Origin: Rotaria sordida
Lineage: Eukaryota; Rotifera; Eurotatoria; Philodinida; Philodinidae
Length of the DNA: 64,000 bases
NCBI GenBank assembly: GCA_905250125.1
Contig: CAJNOL010000950.1
Coordinates: 27,425-91,424, forward strand
Direction: 5' to 3'
Within the stretch, counting starts at the first letter, position 1; each line of letters begins with the position of its first letter. The position numbers were made by a program, and so were the translations under genes. The notes beneath the pieces were generated by a model, which was not told the origin of the DNA, did not search any database, and saw nothing but the letters and a program-made list of their open reading frames with translations. This document shows, piece by piece, positions 12,770-27,800 of the stretch.

Positions 12770-15700
12770 GTTTTGTTTTTTTTGATAAAATGTCAAGTAA
12801 AAAATTTATTAATCATCTTGATAATAATCGGTCGTTGTTATTTAATATAAAGATTTTAAAACTTTTACAAATGCTAATGAAAGTTCTATTCATGCTAGTC
12901 GATGTCATAGTTCATTGTTGAGAAAATTTATTTTATTTATTGATGCAAATCATTAGGATTGTCATATTATGCAAAAAAAACAATCATTTTCATCATACTA
13001 AAATAGGTTAATTCATCAAACAAAAAATTTGACTAATGTGATAATAAATAAAAACAATTGATTATATATAACCATTGAGATATACATACTTGTAAATAAT
13101 CAGATAATTTGCTTGTCTTTCAACTTTTTTACTAAGAGAAATAGTTCACTCAATCATCCTACATTCTTCTGTGTTGTAGGATAAGACATCAATTGAATAC
13201 CATCGATTTTAGAGCGACAGCTTTTAACTACAAAGATTTATTTACATATATCCACAAATATAATTATAATAAGAGTCAGAAGAAAGACAAAATTCAACTT
13301 TACAATCTGATTAGATAAAGAAACATAACATAGATGAATTCAATATTCCATAAAAGTTTTTCTTTACATATTGCAAAATAAGTTAAATATTGAGTTTCTT
13401 TTCTAATGGATGTTACGAATCAAGTATCACTAACAACATCACCATTATCTAATGTTAGAAAGTGACTTTCAGCAATAGTCAAAAGTTTTTTTTGTTGAAT
13501 ATTCTTTAAATATTACATTTCTAATACTTAAAATTTTCTTTCATTGCTTTTGATACATAAAATAAAAATTGAAATATTAACTTGTTTAGTCATTTTTTAT
13601 GATGAGAAGGTCATATATAAAATGACAAACTCATTATAAATGTGCTTGTCGTTAAATTTGACATATGAAAATGACAAATACAAAAAACCTGGTAATTTTT
13701 CTTTTGAATAATTCCAACCAATAAAAATCATCAATTCTATGATTGGTGAAGAATCAAACCATTGAATAGTATTATTCGGTATTAGGCTCGTCTCTTACTG
13801 TGCTACTGTTTATTTATATTCTTTTTTCTTCGGAGATTTTGACACGTTTCTCGTTCCTCTTTCTAATTGCATTTGCTCACTATCTGTCAATTTAAGCTAT
13901 ACATCATCTTTAACAAAGCAGAAAAAAAAATCGATTTTTATTATTACGAATAGTCTTCGGGTAAGCGAGAAATGCCTTTCATCAAAGCTTAATATTTTAT
14001 TAAGTTAAAGTAATAAGAATATATTTTACACACATAGTAAATTAAATTAAAATAACATATTTAGTTAAGTTTTTCTTTGATTTTAATGAATAAAGAGTTT
14101 TTTCGATGAGGTTTTTTTATTTGTAATATCGAATGAATAGTAGAACAACTCGAGTCAATCTTTTAAATAGTATTTAATCCGAAAGTATGATTTATTATAA
14201 CTTTTTTTTTTTTTATAATAGAAATGAGAACAAAAGATTTGACTTTTTCTATGTGAGAAATATACCATATAAACAGGATATAAACTATGTTTCCTTCTCA
14301 TGGAAAGTTCTTTTTTTTTTCATTGATTATTTGTAAATGCACTCACATACATATTTTTTTTTTTGATCTCAATGAAAACATTACATTATGAGAAAACAGC
14401 AAAGACCCATGTAAGTACATCTATATGAATGCTTCCAAGTAGACATCCGCTTCATTAATATGTCTCATTTCCTGTTACTATCACATATTGATAAAGCCGA
14501 AAGGTTTTTGATTTATTTTTGAAGCATGAAAAAAAAAAATATATAAATACATGAGCTAGTTTTACCATAAAATCAATTTCTATCTTTAATTTTATGATCA
14601 AACCAATGTGTAACATAAAGCATATTTTCCTTTTTTGTTTTTTTATAATGTGATGCATTGAAAATGGCATAATCAATATCTTCTTTTGCGAGTTTGTTAG
14701 CTTGACCAAATGTTGCCAGCTTAAGAATGAAAATAAATTGATCAGACCTATATATGCATATATTGTTACTACTATCTCACTATCTACTAAAGATTTATAT
14801 TTGGCAAAAAAGAAAAGGCCGTTTGATGATGAGAATAAACTAAGACGTTCAAGGCATACAGAGAGAGAGAGAGAGAGAGAGATCATCAACGACAGAGCCG
14901 AAAGAGAGAAGAAAGAAGAAGAAGAAGAAGAAGAAGAACTGGTATGTTGAGTAATGGCCTTTCTATAGAATGTATTACGATGACTGACTTGGTTGTTACT
15001 ACTCTACTACGTAGTCATGTAATAGAGGCTAGCGAAGAAATAGAGCAAGAGAACGGCGAAGAAAGAATCGATAGCCGAGCGGCACCGCCGTCTAAAAGAA
15101 TATGATGAATTGTTAGTCGTCATCATTGCCAGGAAGCTAAAAGGACAGACAATGTAATTGAAGTTGTAGAGATAATCGTAAATGACAAATAAAACCGGTC
15201 AGTATTAAAGAGACAAACATGAAAAAAATTCACGTTTGATGTCACTATTGTATTGATAGTCGTTTATATTTAATCGATCAATTATCTTGTTTTTTCTTCT
15301 TTTATCTGCTCTTCTTTCAGTTAACCAGTTAATTTGTCTTCATCTTTATCCTCATATGTATATAGAAAGAGAAAAAATGCGACACATCTCATGCGTGCAT
15401 TTGGATTTTATTTATAGAGGTCCTTTTTTTTTTTACTCACATCATCAATCACTACGACCGCAAATAATAATCAAGTTTCGACGCGAGACAGAAAGAAGAG
15501 ATGTTATTAGTGAAAGAGGAACAAAATAAGTTGATCGTTGATAAAGCAAAAAAAAAAGAAAAGAGAGCACATATTCAAACTGACCGAGACTTCTCCTACA
15601 AATCACGAACATTGATGATGGACAGACAGCTTTGATTTATATGTATATGTTGTCTACGAGTGTTATATGTTTCTTTTAGACAAGATATTAATGGTTCAAC

Positions 15701-15831
15701 TGGAATAAACAATAATTTAATGTCAATAATGACAACGAAACAATATAACTGTTATCTTATTTTTTTTTATCCGTCCACAATAATAAAATTTAATATTTAC
15801 AAAAATTAATACAAAAGAAAAATCAAATATT
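12770..15831. other. intergenic and upstream region of FARP, with microsatellites
   Basis: No gene was recognised. A GA dinucleotide run (14861-14882) and a GAA run (14915-14938) lie about 0.9-1 kb before the FARP start. A locally GC-richer patch near 15050-15095 (CCGAGCGGCACCGCCG) could belong to the FARP 5' region. Open frames across the GA/GAA tracts are low-complexity artefacts. Confidence 0.5.
14861..14938. repeat. (GA)11 and (GAA)8 microsatellites
   Basis: The GA run is at 14861-14882 and the GAA run at 14915-14938, in the upstream region of FARP. Confidence 0.9.
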
Positions 15832-18800
15832 ATGACTTCTACAACAACAAAAACCAAAACTAACAAACAAATTCCATGTAAAATTCATATGCTTGATGAT
15901 CAAGATTTACCATTTCATATTGATGTAAGTAGAAATTTTTTATTACACGAACTATATTATCAATCTTATATCAAGCATTGCCCAATTTTAACAATCCCTT
16001 TTATGATATATCTGTCAAAACAAACACAGAATGTAATAGATAGTCGAAGTTAATAGCTGAGTACGTCGTACGTATACGTCTGTCATCATCCTTCGTCTAT
16101 CTAATGACAATGATGAAATATTTCCTATTATCACAAGCAAAACACATGTGTATTTATTCTATATATGCGTGTTCAATTGATTGATTCATCGATTGATTGA
16201 CTGATTGACTGATTGATTGATTGATGGAAAAGACTTATTATGAAATATTGTTCGTCTTTTTTTTTTTTTAGCCAAAAGCTACTGGACAAGATTTACTTAA
16301 TTCAGTTTGCAATTATATTGATTTACTCGAAAGAGATTATTTTGGATTAGAATATCTTGATAGTCATCGAAATGTTGTATGTATTATTATTATTAATAAT
16401 ATAAAAGAAATTTTTTTTTATAATATTTTATTATGTAATTAGTGTTGGCTTGAATCAGATAAACCAATACTTAAACAAGTTACAGAAACGAAATTTTCAT
16501 TTTGTGTTAAATTTTATACACCTGATCCAGGACAATTAGAAGAAGAATTTACTAGGTAGAATATAAATATATATTATTCTTATCTTAAAGTTATTATTTT
16601 TATTTAAGATATCTTTATGCATTACAAATCAAACGTGATCTTGCTATTGGTGCATTATTATGCAGTGATAATACTGCTTCTTTACTTGCTTCTTATATTG
16701 TACAAGGTATATATAAAAAAATTTTTTTTTATTTTCTTTTTCTAATGATAAATTTTAGCGGAAATTGGTGATTATCTTGAATCATATAATAATAATCCAA
16801 ATTATTTTAATAATCATAAATATTTTCCTCATCAAACAGTTGAACATGAAATTCGAATAATGAATTTTCATAAAAATCATCTGTAAGTGTAAATAATAAA
16901 AAATAAATTTATTATATATTATTTTTTTTGAAAGTGGTCAATCTCCAGCTGATGCTGATCTTAATCTACTTGATATAGCACGTAAAGTTGAATTATATGG
17001 TATAAAAATGCATTTAGCTAAAGATCATGAACAAGTTAATCTTAATTTATCAGTTGCACATATGGGTATACTTGTTTTTCAAAATATAACAAAAATTAAT
17101 ACATTTTCATGGGCAAAAATTCGTAAATTAAGTTTTAAACGTAAAAAATTTTTAATTAAATTACAACCAGAAGGATATGTAAGAGATTTAATTTTACTCT
17201 TTTTTTTTTAATAAACAACGAACTTGAATTTTTGTTTTTAAAGGGTTATTATAAAGATACAGTTGAATTTTATTTTGATACACGTGATGAATGTAAAAAT
17301 TTTTGGAAAAAATGTATTGAATATCATGCTTTTTTTCGTTGTGTTACTATACAACGTTCACAACGTTCAAAAAATAAATTATTAGCTGGTGGTTCATCAT
17401 TTCGTTATCATGGTCGAACACAAAAAGAAATTGTTGAATATGCACGTGAAAATTATATGAAAAATCGAGCATTTACACGGTAAAGAAAAAACTTAAAAAT
17501 GAAATTTTTCTATTTGTTTTGTTTTTATTTTTTAGATCTTATTCAAATACACGTACGGTTGCACCAATAATTAATCGAACACATCGTTCACCAGGTTCAA
17601 CAATGAAAACATCTGATACAATTGAATCTGTTCGTCATCATCATAAAAATCCATTAGGTCTTTTAAGTGATGCAACAAATGTTTATCAACAACTTTATTA
17701 TGATGATTCATCAACACATGGTAGTCGAACATTAGATTCAAAATTTAGTCGTGATAAATATGATTTATCTGACGAACAAAATACTGATGAAGATGAAGAT
17801 GAGCATATACAAAAACCAATGAATGGTTTATCATCATCATCACCTACACATATTCGTCGGAGCAGTGAACCAGTTCATGTTGATGATAATCATAGTTCAT
17901 TAATTCAACATCCAATTGATCAAATAGATAAAGGTAAATAAATTTGTAGAAAGATGACAAGTCAAAAAAAAAAAAGAACTATGATTGTAATATCTGTGAC
18001 ATTCAAATGTGAAATATGATGCAGCTGTTGTTGCTAATCACAGAGAGATTGATCTAATTTTATCTACTTTGGTAATATATTTCTTTATCATTCTTTTACT
18101 TAATCTTCAAGAAATACAATAACGAAGTAGTTGATATATTATAACAAGATGTTATCGATATACTCTGTCTTTGATCATATATCAACAACATCTGTAACAG
18201 CCTATAGGGGAGGAGATGCAAATTTTTACCTCTATACTTCAACATTCCTTTATTAAGATTGTGTTTCATAAAAACAATAAGTTGAATAGAAAATAGAATC
18301 CAAAACCAAGAACATCCATTGCCGGTAAAAATCTATTTCGGACATCTCTATGTTAAATAGAGATAAGACCTTTTGACGAGTTTGATTGCATGTACGGACT
18401 ATACCAGTTAATAGCATAAGTTCGTTCCGATTGCAAACAAATGATAATAATATTCCATTATATCTCGATATCGATCACAATGATAAAAGCAATAACAAAG
18501 ACTTAACCCGACAGATCAAAATGGAATCTGCATAAATAATTAGATTTATACATCCTTCATAACAAGGAATATTCTTTTGACCAGCTGTTATTATTTTGTT
18601 CTAGTTGATCACTTCATATATCTTCATTTGTTTGATGTTCATAAGTTTTCAACGCTTGAGTTACTTTAATTATGTACATAACTCAAATATTTGTCTATAG
18701 AAAAGAAAGTCATGCATTAAGGACAAATTTTTAAGGTCTACAAATGTCAAGCATATGAAAACAAAAGTTCGACTTGAATAGGTCATTCAATGTCATATAT

Positions 18801-21800
18801 ATTATATTTATTAATAGTAGAATTTCTAGTACTTTATAATTTTATCTAACTCTAACATCTTTAATTTAAATGTACAATATTCATATAATAATATATTTGA
18901 AGAAAAAATGTATTGCATGTCTTATTCTACGTGTGATAAATATTGATTTGATTAATCCTATTGAAAAAGAAAAAGAAGTTCTCTTTGATGATTTAATAAG
19001 ATTAGTTCGATATATAATTGGAAATATTGAATTCAATTGTTTACTAGATTTTTTATTTTATCTATTTCATATATAAAAAAAGATAATTGAATGTTTTTCT
19101 CTATTAACAAATGCAAATAACAAAAAACAAGTTAAAACAGTCATAGATGTCCTATTCTTCAAATGAAATTTATTTTATTAAATAATTCGATTCATAGTAT
19201 TACAATTATCTTCTGAAGTTTAATTATAAAAATGATGTTTGTTGAACATATATCATTTTAGTGAATACTAATCACTAGAGGCTTGATTGACTTTCATACA
19301 GAGAAATTTGAAGGTCAATATAGATTTTCTATTCACATGAGAATATTTCAAAAACAAATCTCATGACATTAGACTCTTCATTCGACAGCTTAGAGTGCTG
19401 CGTCTATCACATCAATAAAATTTTCATGTCAAACAGTTTTAGTCTGTCTGTTTTATGAAGTATTCTTTGAGTAATCTTCATATGAAAGTTAATTGGAACA
19501 GTCGGAAAGTGACACATATCTTCGATTAATTTTAATCATTTGCCTTGAAAATATTATGATCACAATCATCAATGGAGAAAAGATTCATTCTGAGTCTATC
19601 CGAGAGAATGAAAACTTTCCTACATTTCAAGATTACAGCGAATTAGAGTAACTTATCTGTGATATAATATAAACATAGAAACCTTTATTTGTTAATAAGA
19701 AAATAGAAGTTAACGCATTTAAATAATAGAAAAGTATGAAAAAAGTTATTAACAATTTTTTCATCGTAAATTCTTAGCATTTTAAGATCTATCAACATCA
19801 GATTGCGGCTTGCAATCAGAATCTATTGAGTTCTATTCAAGCAAAATGATTGAAATTTATGTACTTTTTACTTGCTAGCCGGACTTCGTGTGGCTACTGT
19901 ATGTTTGCTATTTTTTTCATACCAACTATTTGTATTAAATTTTTGTAAAGCAAAATCAACGTTTATCAATATGAAAACTTATATTTTTTCATTAGTTTTT
20001 ACTGTAGTTTATTGCTGATGAGTATACAACTATGGATCGAATATTTTTTTGTAGAGTCAGATCCGACAAAAATGTAAAAGTCTAAACTCGGCCAAGTTCG
20101 GGTCGATCCGCATCTTTCTATTGATGTTTTTTATTTCTAAAAAACAAAATAATCATAACAATTGAATATGTTTCTTTCCATATAATTGATTTTACATATG
20201 TCTTCGTTATTGCTTTTAAAAACTATAAATTGGATAAGACAATTGATTAGAAAAGAAAATTCTTTTTTTTTGTCTCTCTATTGTAGATTCTAGGAATGCA
20301 TTTTGCTTTGTCTTTTTTTTTTTGTTTATCAAATCTTATATATACAATTCGAAATAAATGACACGGATAGATTTTTGTTTTTCTATGATGATTTAATTGT
20401 GAATAGTACGCATTCTCTATTTGCTTATTTGTATGTTTAATCAATGTCTTCAAATAATTTCATAATACACACACTATTGAGTATCTATCGAACTATTCTT
20501 TGATAATAATATAAAACAAAAGAAATAATGATATATAATCAATAGATAAGTTTTTGTTCTATTGTGTTTGTATATTATAGAAGATTCAGCAACTTCTTTG
20601 TCAACATCAACAAGTTTACAACAACATCGTCATCAGATTAGTGGATTTGTTAATAATCATCGACCGATACCAGCTGTAACTTGTAGTATACCATCACGAA
20701 AATCATCAACAAGTGAACAACAATTAGTTTCAACAGCACAACGATTAAGTCTTAGTAAACCAACAACAATTATAAATAATAATAATAATATTGATATGCA
20801 AAGTCCAACTAAAACGTAAATATATATAAAAGTTTGCTTGAGAAATGTACCATTGTTAAATTGAAGATATTACACAAAGACAAATATTCGAAATATATCG
20901 ATCATGACTTTGAGAAATGCTAAATAAATCATTTCATAAGAAATAATAAATTTAATGAGCATTTGTGTTAGAAAATTTTAACAAATATCGATACAATCTC
21001 TTAGATTTTCGTCTATTTTGATCGATACACTCTAAATTTGATACAAGACTTCAATTGTTTTGTGTTTTTTTAAGAGTTCCAATGGAGGAAAATGTGTTTC
21101 CATCTGTACCATCTTCATATGTTTCAATACAACCAATGAGTAAAACTGAAGAATCAATTATTGATAATACGAAGGTAAATTATTCAAAATTTTCAAAATA
21201 AAAAACTCAATTTGATATTTTATTACTTCATTATAGACTCGAGTTATACCAATTATTCATGAACATCGATTTCCAACTATACCTATGAATATAATTGAAT
21301 CAAGAACTACAGCTTTCCATCAACAATCACGTATGTATCATTTAATCATTTCACAGCAGGGTTATTGTTAGTGAAAAATTTATTCGTATTTAATGAAAAA
21401 ATAGTTCTTATTACAGTTTATAAACAACTTGAGCGTCTGGAAGTTAAAGTTGCCTTTTACATTGATAGAAGCCTTAGTATCCAATGGATTTTGTTCTTTT
21501 TTATTATATGTCTTAAAACAGGGTGTTATGTATAAGTCAATATTGTATTTCCTGCATTCGTAACTCGTTGTTGTTTCCTGCTTCAGTCATGAATCGTGAG
21601 GATACCATACTATAACACTGACAGAAGGAAAGAGAATGTACAAGTATAAGTCCTATAAAGCTAAAAAACTTACTTTTTTCGAGATCTTTTAGGCAAACCG
21701 TAAATGGGCGTTGAAAGTTTTGCATTAAACGTATGTGTTTGCTGCAAAACTTTCGTCGCCTCCAGTCTATATTTCTCGTAATAATAGACAGAATTTATTA

Positions 21801-24800
21801 GGTAATAATATCAATTTGCACTTCGAGTACAATTTGGTACCTGAATCAAAGGAACAAAAAAATGTCATTGATCCACCGCAAAAGAATTAAATACTAAAAA
21901 TAAAAATTTTCCTTAATAGTAAATCATGATATAAATTTTATTTTACTTGACCAATTACAATTCAAATTCGATTAACCCTTTACCCCCCCCCCCCCCTTGG
22001 TCACTGGAATGATCATTTGTAGGACGATTGCAGAAAATAAAGGAAGCATAGAATTCAAAACCTCTAAGAGCACTATTTGTAGTAAACTTCATGAGCTATC
22101 GACTAGTAAAAAAAAAGATCTTTTTCGCTGTGCTAGTGCCGAGATATACAACTTATAAAATCGATGATTTTCAAAAAAAGTAAAAACTGGAATTTTTTCG
22201 GTAAAATTCTTTTTCTACCTCTAGACAATATATATCTTGGCGACGTGTTGCGTGATTTACATCAAAGAAAGTGTCCACTAGTAGATTATATAAGTTTCAA
22301 AAATTTGAAAAGCATTAGGTAGGCAAGATGTGGTAAAGCATCGAATGGTCACTGAAGGACTTCCAGAAAATCAATCCTTAGCTTTTGGCCGTCTACAATC
22401 CGAAAATAAAGTTTTGTTTAAACTACGTAAAATTATAGAGTGAACAATTCTCTACAAAATAAGACGTCCACGAGCTCTCTACGACGTTTTTTGGCCGAAC
22501 TCCGTCGGTATTATGGAAAGTTCACGAAATTTTTTGCAAATCGATCCCCCTACTCCCCCTCAACAAACTACCCTAAAACTCAAGTGTGCGTTTGATCGAT
22601 CTGATCGTACTTTTAGCATATTGGAGGCACCAATACTGTATTCCAATGGCTGTTTCATCAATAGCTCTTCTAGAACCTATATGGGGGGTAAAGGGTTAAG
22701 AAAATTCAACTTTGTCATAATCTATAGGTTGTCGAAAACAAAAAAATCTATGTATATCATCAGAAGAATAGGAGTATAATTCAAAGTTCAGATCACATGA
22801 ACGAAAGAACTATTCAAACACTTCCTCTGATAGGAACTGATCTGTTCAAACAATTTAGTTCCGAAAGTTGAACTGTCCGAAAAATTTTGTTTTGTTTTGT
22901 AAATGATATTTCAGTAACAGAACAAAGGTCTTTTATACCTTTCTCAAAACTAGAACAAATATTGTTGGGAAAGATCAGTTCCTTCAATAGATATGAATCC
23001 TTTTTTATGGCAACTATGAATTTTAAACAATAAGATATCTAAATTTTTTCTTAACAAGTTTATCATTTTGATCTTTGAGTTATCACTAACATATTTCAAT
23101 AAATTTCATATGTATTTTTCTATTTAGCATCTAGAATAATTACATCAACATCTTATCCAATGACTCCTCCACTTGCAGGCATTCCAGTAAGATTATTTTT
23201 TTTTTTCGTTATTGTATCATTTCTCTTATGAAAAATAAAAAACCAACAAAACTTTAAATCATTTAGAGAATAATTGGTAATATTCCTCAATCATCATCAT
23301 CATCAATAATACTTCCAACAATTGTTTCATCAACAATGACAATATCACCTATACATGATCGATCATTTTATATATGTAAAGAATTATTAATGACTGAACG
23401 AACATATAGAAAAGATCTTGAAGTAATTGCTGAAAATTTTCGTCGTGAATTAATGATTGTTATTAATCAACAACAACAAGATTTATTTATGGATGAAGAA
23501 TATAATTTTGAAAATGAAACATTAATACATTTATCTGATGTTTTATTTATACATTTAATACCTATTTATAAATTTCATATATATTTTCTTCGACAACTTG
23601 AACAACGAATGGCAATTTGGTAATAAAATAAAATTTATCTATAAATTTAAATTGAAAATTTCTTTTTTTTTTTTTTTAAGGGAAACTCGTTCTATACCGG
23701 GTAATGAATTTATCAATATTGATAAAGTAATTCCACAAATTGGAGATTTAATTATGAATTTAATTGAAATTTTACCGGTAAATTATTTAAATATTTTTAT
23801 TTTTCTACAAAAACAAAAAAAAAATTTTTTATTTTATATTTAAAATAGAGATATGAACTTTATATAGAAAATTATGATTGTTTATTAACAGAACTTGAAT
23901 ATGTTCTTAAACATAATCGACGTTTTGATATGATTTATAAAGAATTTGAATCAGAAAAATTTTGTTATTTATCATTAATGTCATTTTTAATAAAACCATT
24001 ACAAAGACTTTTACATTATGAATATTTACTTGAAAGTAGGATATTTTTTTTTTTTTGATAAAAATTTATTTTTTTTTTTTAGAATTACTTATTTATTATA
24101 AAAATCATAATTATGAAAATGAATATCAAGATTGTTATGGAGTTTTTATTAAAATACAAGATCTTATTGAAAATTTTACTGAATCATTAACAATCATAGT
24201 ATGATGATTTATCTATTTAAACAAACCTAAATATAGAGATATACTTAAAGCATACGAAAAATGTAGATTTTTGAAAAAAAAACTTTCTACCTACACACAA
24301 TTAATTTATTTCTAGAAGTGTGTTTTATTCAGATTTTTCTCTTCCGGAAGGACGAACACTTATTTTTGGGAGTACAGATACCTCGTACGTGTTTCAATTA
24401 GCACAAGCTCTAGTAGGGCAAACTAAATGTTCGAAGATGCGCTGTTCTCCCTGGATAAAATACTATTCTATAAATATGTTGAAGATATCTTTTGAATCAT
24501 TTTGATTAGAGCAGTCAATACAATTATTAAGAATAGTTTGATTAGTTACATTTAGTAGTCAGATATAAAATAATGTTAAATCGATAGAATAAAGTAAGTA
24601 GAAAATTATGTATGTTTAGAATTTGTAATAAAAATTTTGATTGTCCTAATTAGTAGTTAGTAATATTTGCCTTGTCATTCGGTTAATTAATAGTTTTAGA
24701 GAATTTTCGGTATATGATCAATCATTAGAAATTTCCTTTTTTTTTAAGAATATTTGACTAGCTTACTTGAAACAGATACAAAACATCGTTAGGAAATATA

Positions 24801-27800
24801 TTTAATTCAATAAATTGTAGTTGAATGAGATATTTCATTAGAAATCTGTCTAATACAAAGAATTTGTGCTTATTTATGTATAAAAAGGCTGTTAGGGTAA
24901 TCTTTACGAGATTAAAATATGAAAGATAATGAAGCAGCTGTTGCTAATTACCAAGAAATTATTTCATTCTATCTATTTTGGCACATATTTCTTTAATATC
25001 CTTTTACTTAATCCTTCAGAAATATAATATGGAAGTAATTCATACATTATAATAAGATGTTATTGATATATGACTCTTGATCGTATGTCAACAAGGTCTG
25101 AGGATGATTCAAAATTTTTATCCCTATACTTCAACACTTCTTTTTAGATCGTATTTCAAAAAAATATAGAAATTGATACCAACAACTTCATGTAATCGAT
25201 TATATTGAATAAAATTTAATTGATCAAAAAACAGTTCCTAATCGTTGTATTGAGTACTACAATACTCTCACACATTTCTGATCTGTACTTTTGGTATATT
25301 CGAAGCAGACAAAAATATAATAATTAATCAAAATCTCATCTTTTCGATTGTCTTATTATTAATAGAATGTTGAAACACTTGAATATTAGTTCTGTATGTT
25401 TAGATGAACAATAAGAATGCGCTGTCTTCGAAGTCTTAAAATTCACTATTTGTTTTTTCTGAGATAGACATATCGTATTAACAAAAGATGAAATAATCAA
25501 TAGTATTTGTTAGAAATCTTAATTGGTATTACCTTTACACTAATTCTAGTTTATAAAATGACTGAAGATAATTACTGACATTTTCTGCAATTGACAGTAT
25601 ATTAACTATCAACTGATGATAGGTTCAAAACAGAAAGTCGACCAAATGTAAATCAAAATAAAATAAGACTTGAAAAAGTTTTTTTTTGTTTAATAGTTCT
25701 TGTGCTTTTGACATGTTCTAAATTTATTAGTATAATATCAAACTGTTAAAGTTGTGTATATGTCTTTTCCATTTTCTTTTGCAATGACATAAAACAATTA
25801 GACATGCTGTGATTTGGTTAGAAATTTCAAGGTCCTTATATATTACATGAACCTTATAGTTCAATTTCTAAGAAGAAATTTCATAATTATTTTTAGTTAA
25901 ATCGACAAAAATTGATGGAACTTCAACGTGATTTGATTGGTGTTGAAAATCTTTCAAATCAATATGATCGCGTAGGATGATATATTTTGTTATCTTGAAC
26001 AAAAACAAAAAAAAATTCTAATTTTTTGATTTCAGCATTTTATACGTGAAGGTTGTCTGCAAAAATTATCAAGAAAAGGCTATCAACAACGAATGTTTTT
26101 TTTAGTAAATTTATTTTTTTTAAAAAATTATTTATAAATAAAATTTTTTTTTTTTTTTATTTAGTTTTCTGATGTTTTACTTTATTGTGCGCGTAGTTCT
26201 AGTCCAGTACTTAAATTTAAATTACATGGTGAACTTTCATTAAAAACAATGACAGTACGTATTATCTCTTTATTACAATATTAATAATAATAGTTCGTTT
26301 TTTTTCTCTAGGTTGAAGATACTGACGAACGTATTCAAATTCCAAATTCGATTACTATCTATGCTGGTAATCGATCATTAATTGTTGCAGCAAGGTATTT
26401 TATTATTTAGTTTTTAGAATGAACTGGCATATTAAACAATCATAGGAAAATATTTGTTAATAAGTTCGAATTCGGAAACTAATCAGCTAGTTTAGACACT
26501 ATCGTGGATTTGCCCAAGTATTTATTGAAGTATATGAATAATCATAGAAACATCCTACAATTCATATTTGAGTATTTCTGATCACTGTTGACTTCTTTTT
26601 AGGATGGTTGGATACCTTCGATTTTTGCATCATTATGTCTAGATCCACCGTAGCCAAGTCTGAAAGCGTTTCTTTTGGCTTATTTCTACTTCCGTTTGTT
26701 AATTAATTGAAAATGATCGAACCCAAACGTTCGGATTCGGTACATAAATTTGCAAACTTTAAGTACAGATTATGTCAAGCTTGCAGAAACGAAAAATAAA
26801 ATGAATCTTATACAGTTGCGATTTCAGCTATTAGTTCATGATATAGTGTAAGATTCTCTAGTTAATTTCATAAGATGAGACAAGCTAGATCTATATCACA
26901 ATCTGGTAAACACACATCATAGACTGAATATTATTCGAAATAATATTTATACATAACTTGCCTAAGAATATTCTAAATTTTCATACTACCGAACTTCAAA
27001 CAAATTTGAACTTGATATAAATCTATTTCGTCTGTACATCGAGTCTTTCAGTTCAACAATAACTTTTAGATCGTACATCGTATAACTAGATATAAATAAA
27101 ATAGTCCCGGAACCGGGACGAAACTTTTTTTTTGATTGGATCTGTGGTCTAATTGTCTTTTCGACTGGGCTCGGGACCAAATTTTCTTTTTGACCGGATC
27201 CAAAGCCAATTATTTTTTCAGTCGGGACCGAAACCAAAATTTTATTTTTTTGACTTGGCTCAGGATCAAATTTCTCTTTCGGCTGGTATCAGGATCAATG
27301 CTTGGGAACAAGATCTTTGATAGTCGTGTAAAACTTGCATCAAATGTCATGTTGTCACAATTTATGTGTTCTAGATAGATATGGGCAAGATAGTCTTGAT
27401 TTCATCGAGACCAAAAGCGATTGACCCTGCTCATGTCTAGTTAAAACTAAAGTCTAATCAAATCATTGATTTCATATTAAAAATAGAATTTTTGTTTTAT
27501 TTCATTCTTCTTGTAAATTTTGTCTTCTAGTTCGGAAATTGAAAAGAATAAATGGTTATATGATTTAAAATCAGCTATTGCAAATGTTAAAATCAATATT
27601 GATGATTATAAAAATCAATATGCAGCTACAATAAAATCCAATAGTAAAAAACAAAAAAATAAAATAAAATTATAAAGTTGTTGTTTTTTTTTGCTTGTTA
27701 ATATTCTTTAGCATCATCTGAGAATCTTGAACATTCTATAGTTGGTACACTTGATGAAGATGATTCTAATCAAATTGATCGTTCATCTTTTCAACATCGT

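Noticed and set aside
14702..14950. Open frame across the GA/GAA repeats
   Set aside because: Its Glu/Arg-rich C-terminus is simply translated microsatellite, with no splice or homology support.
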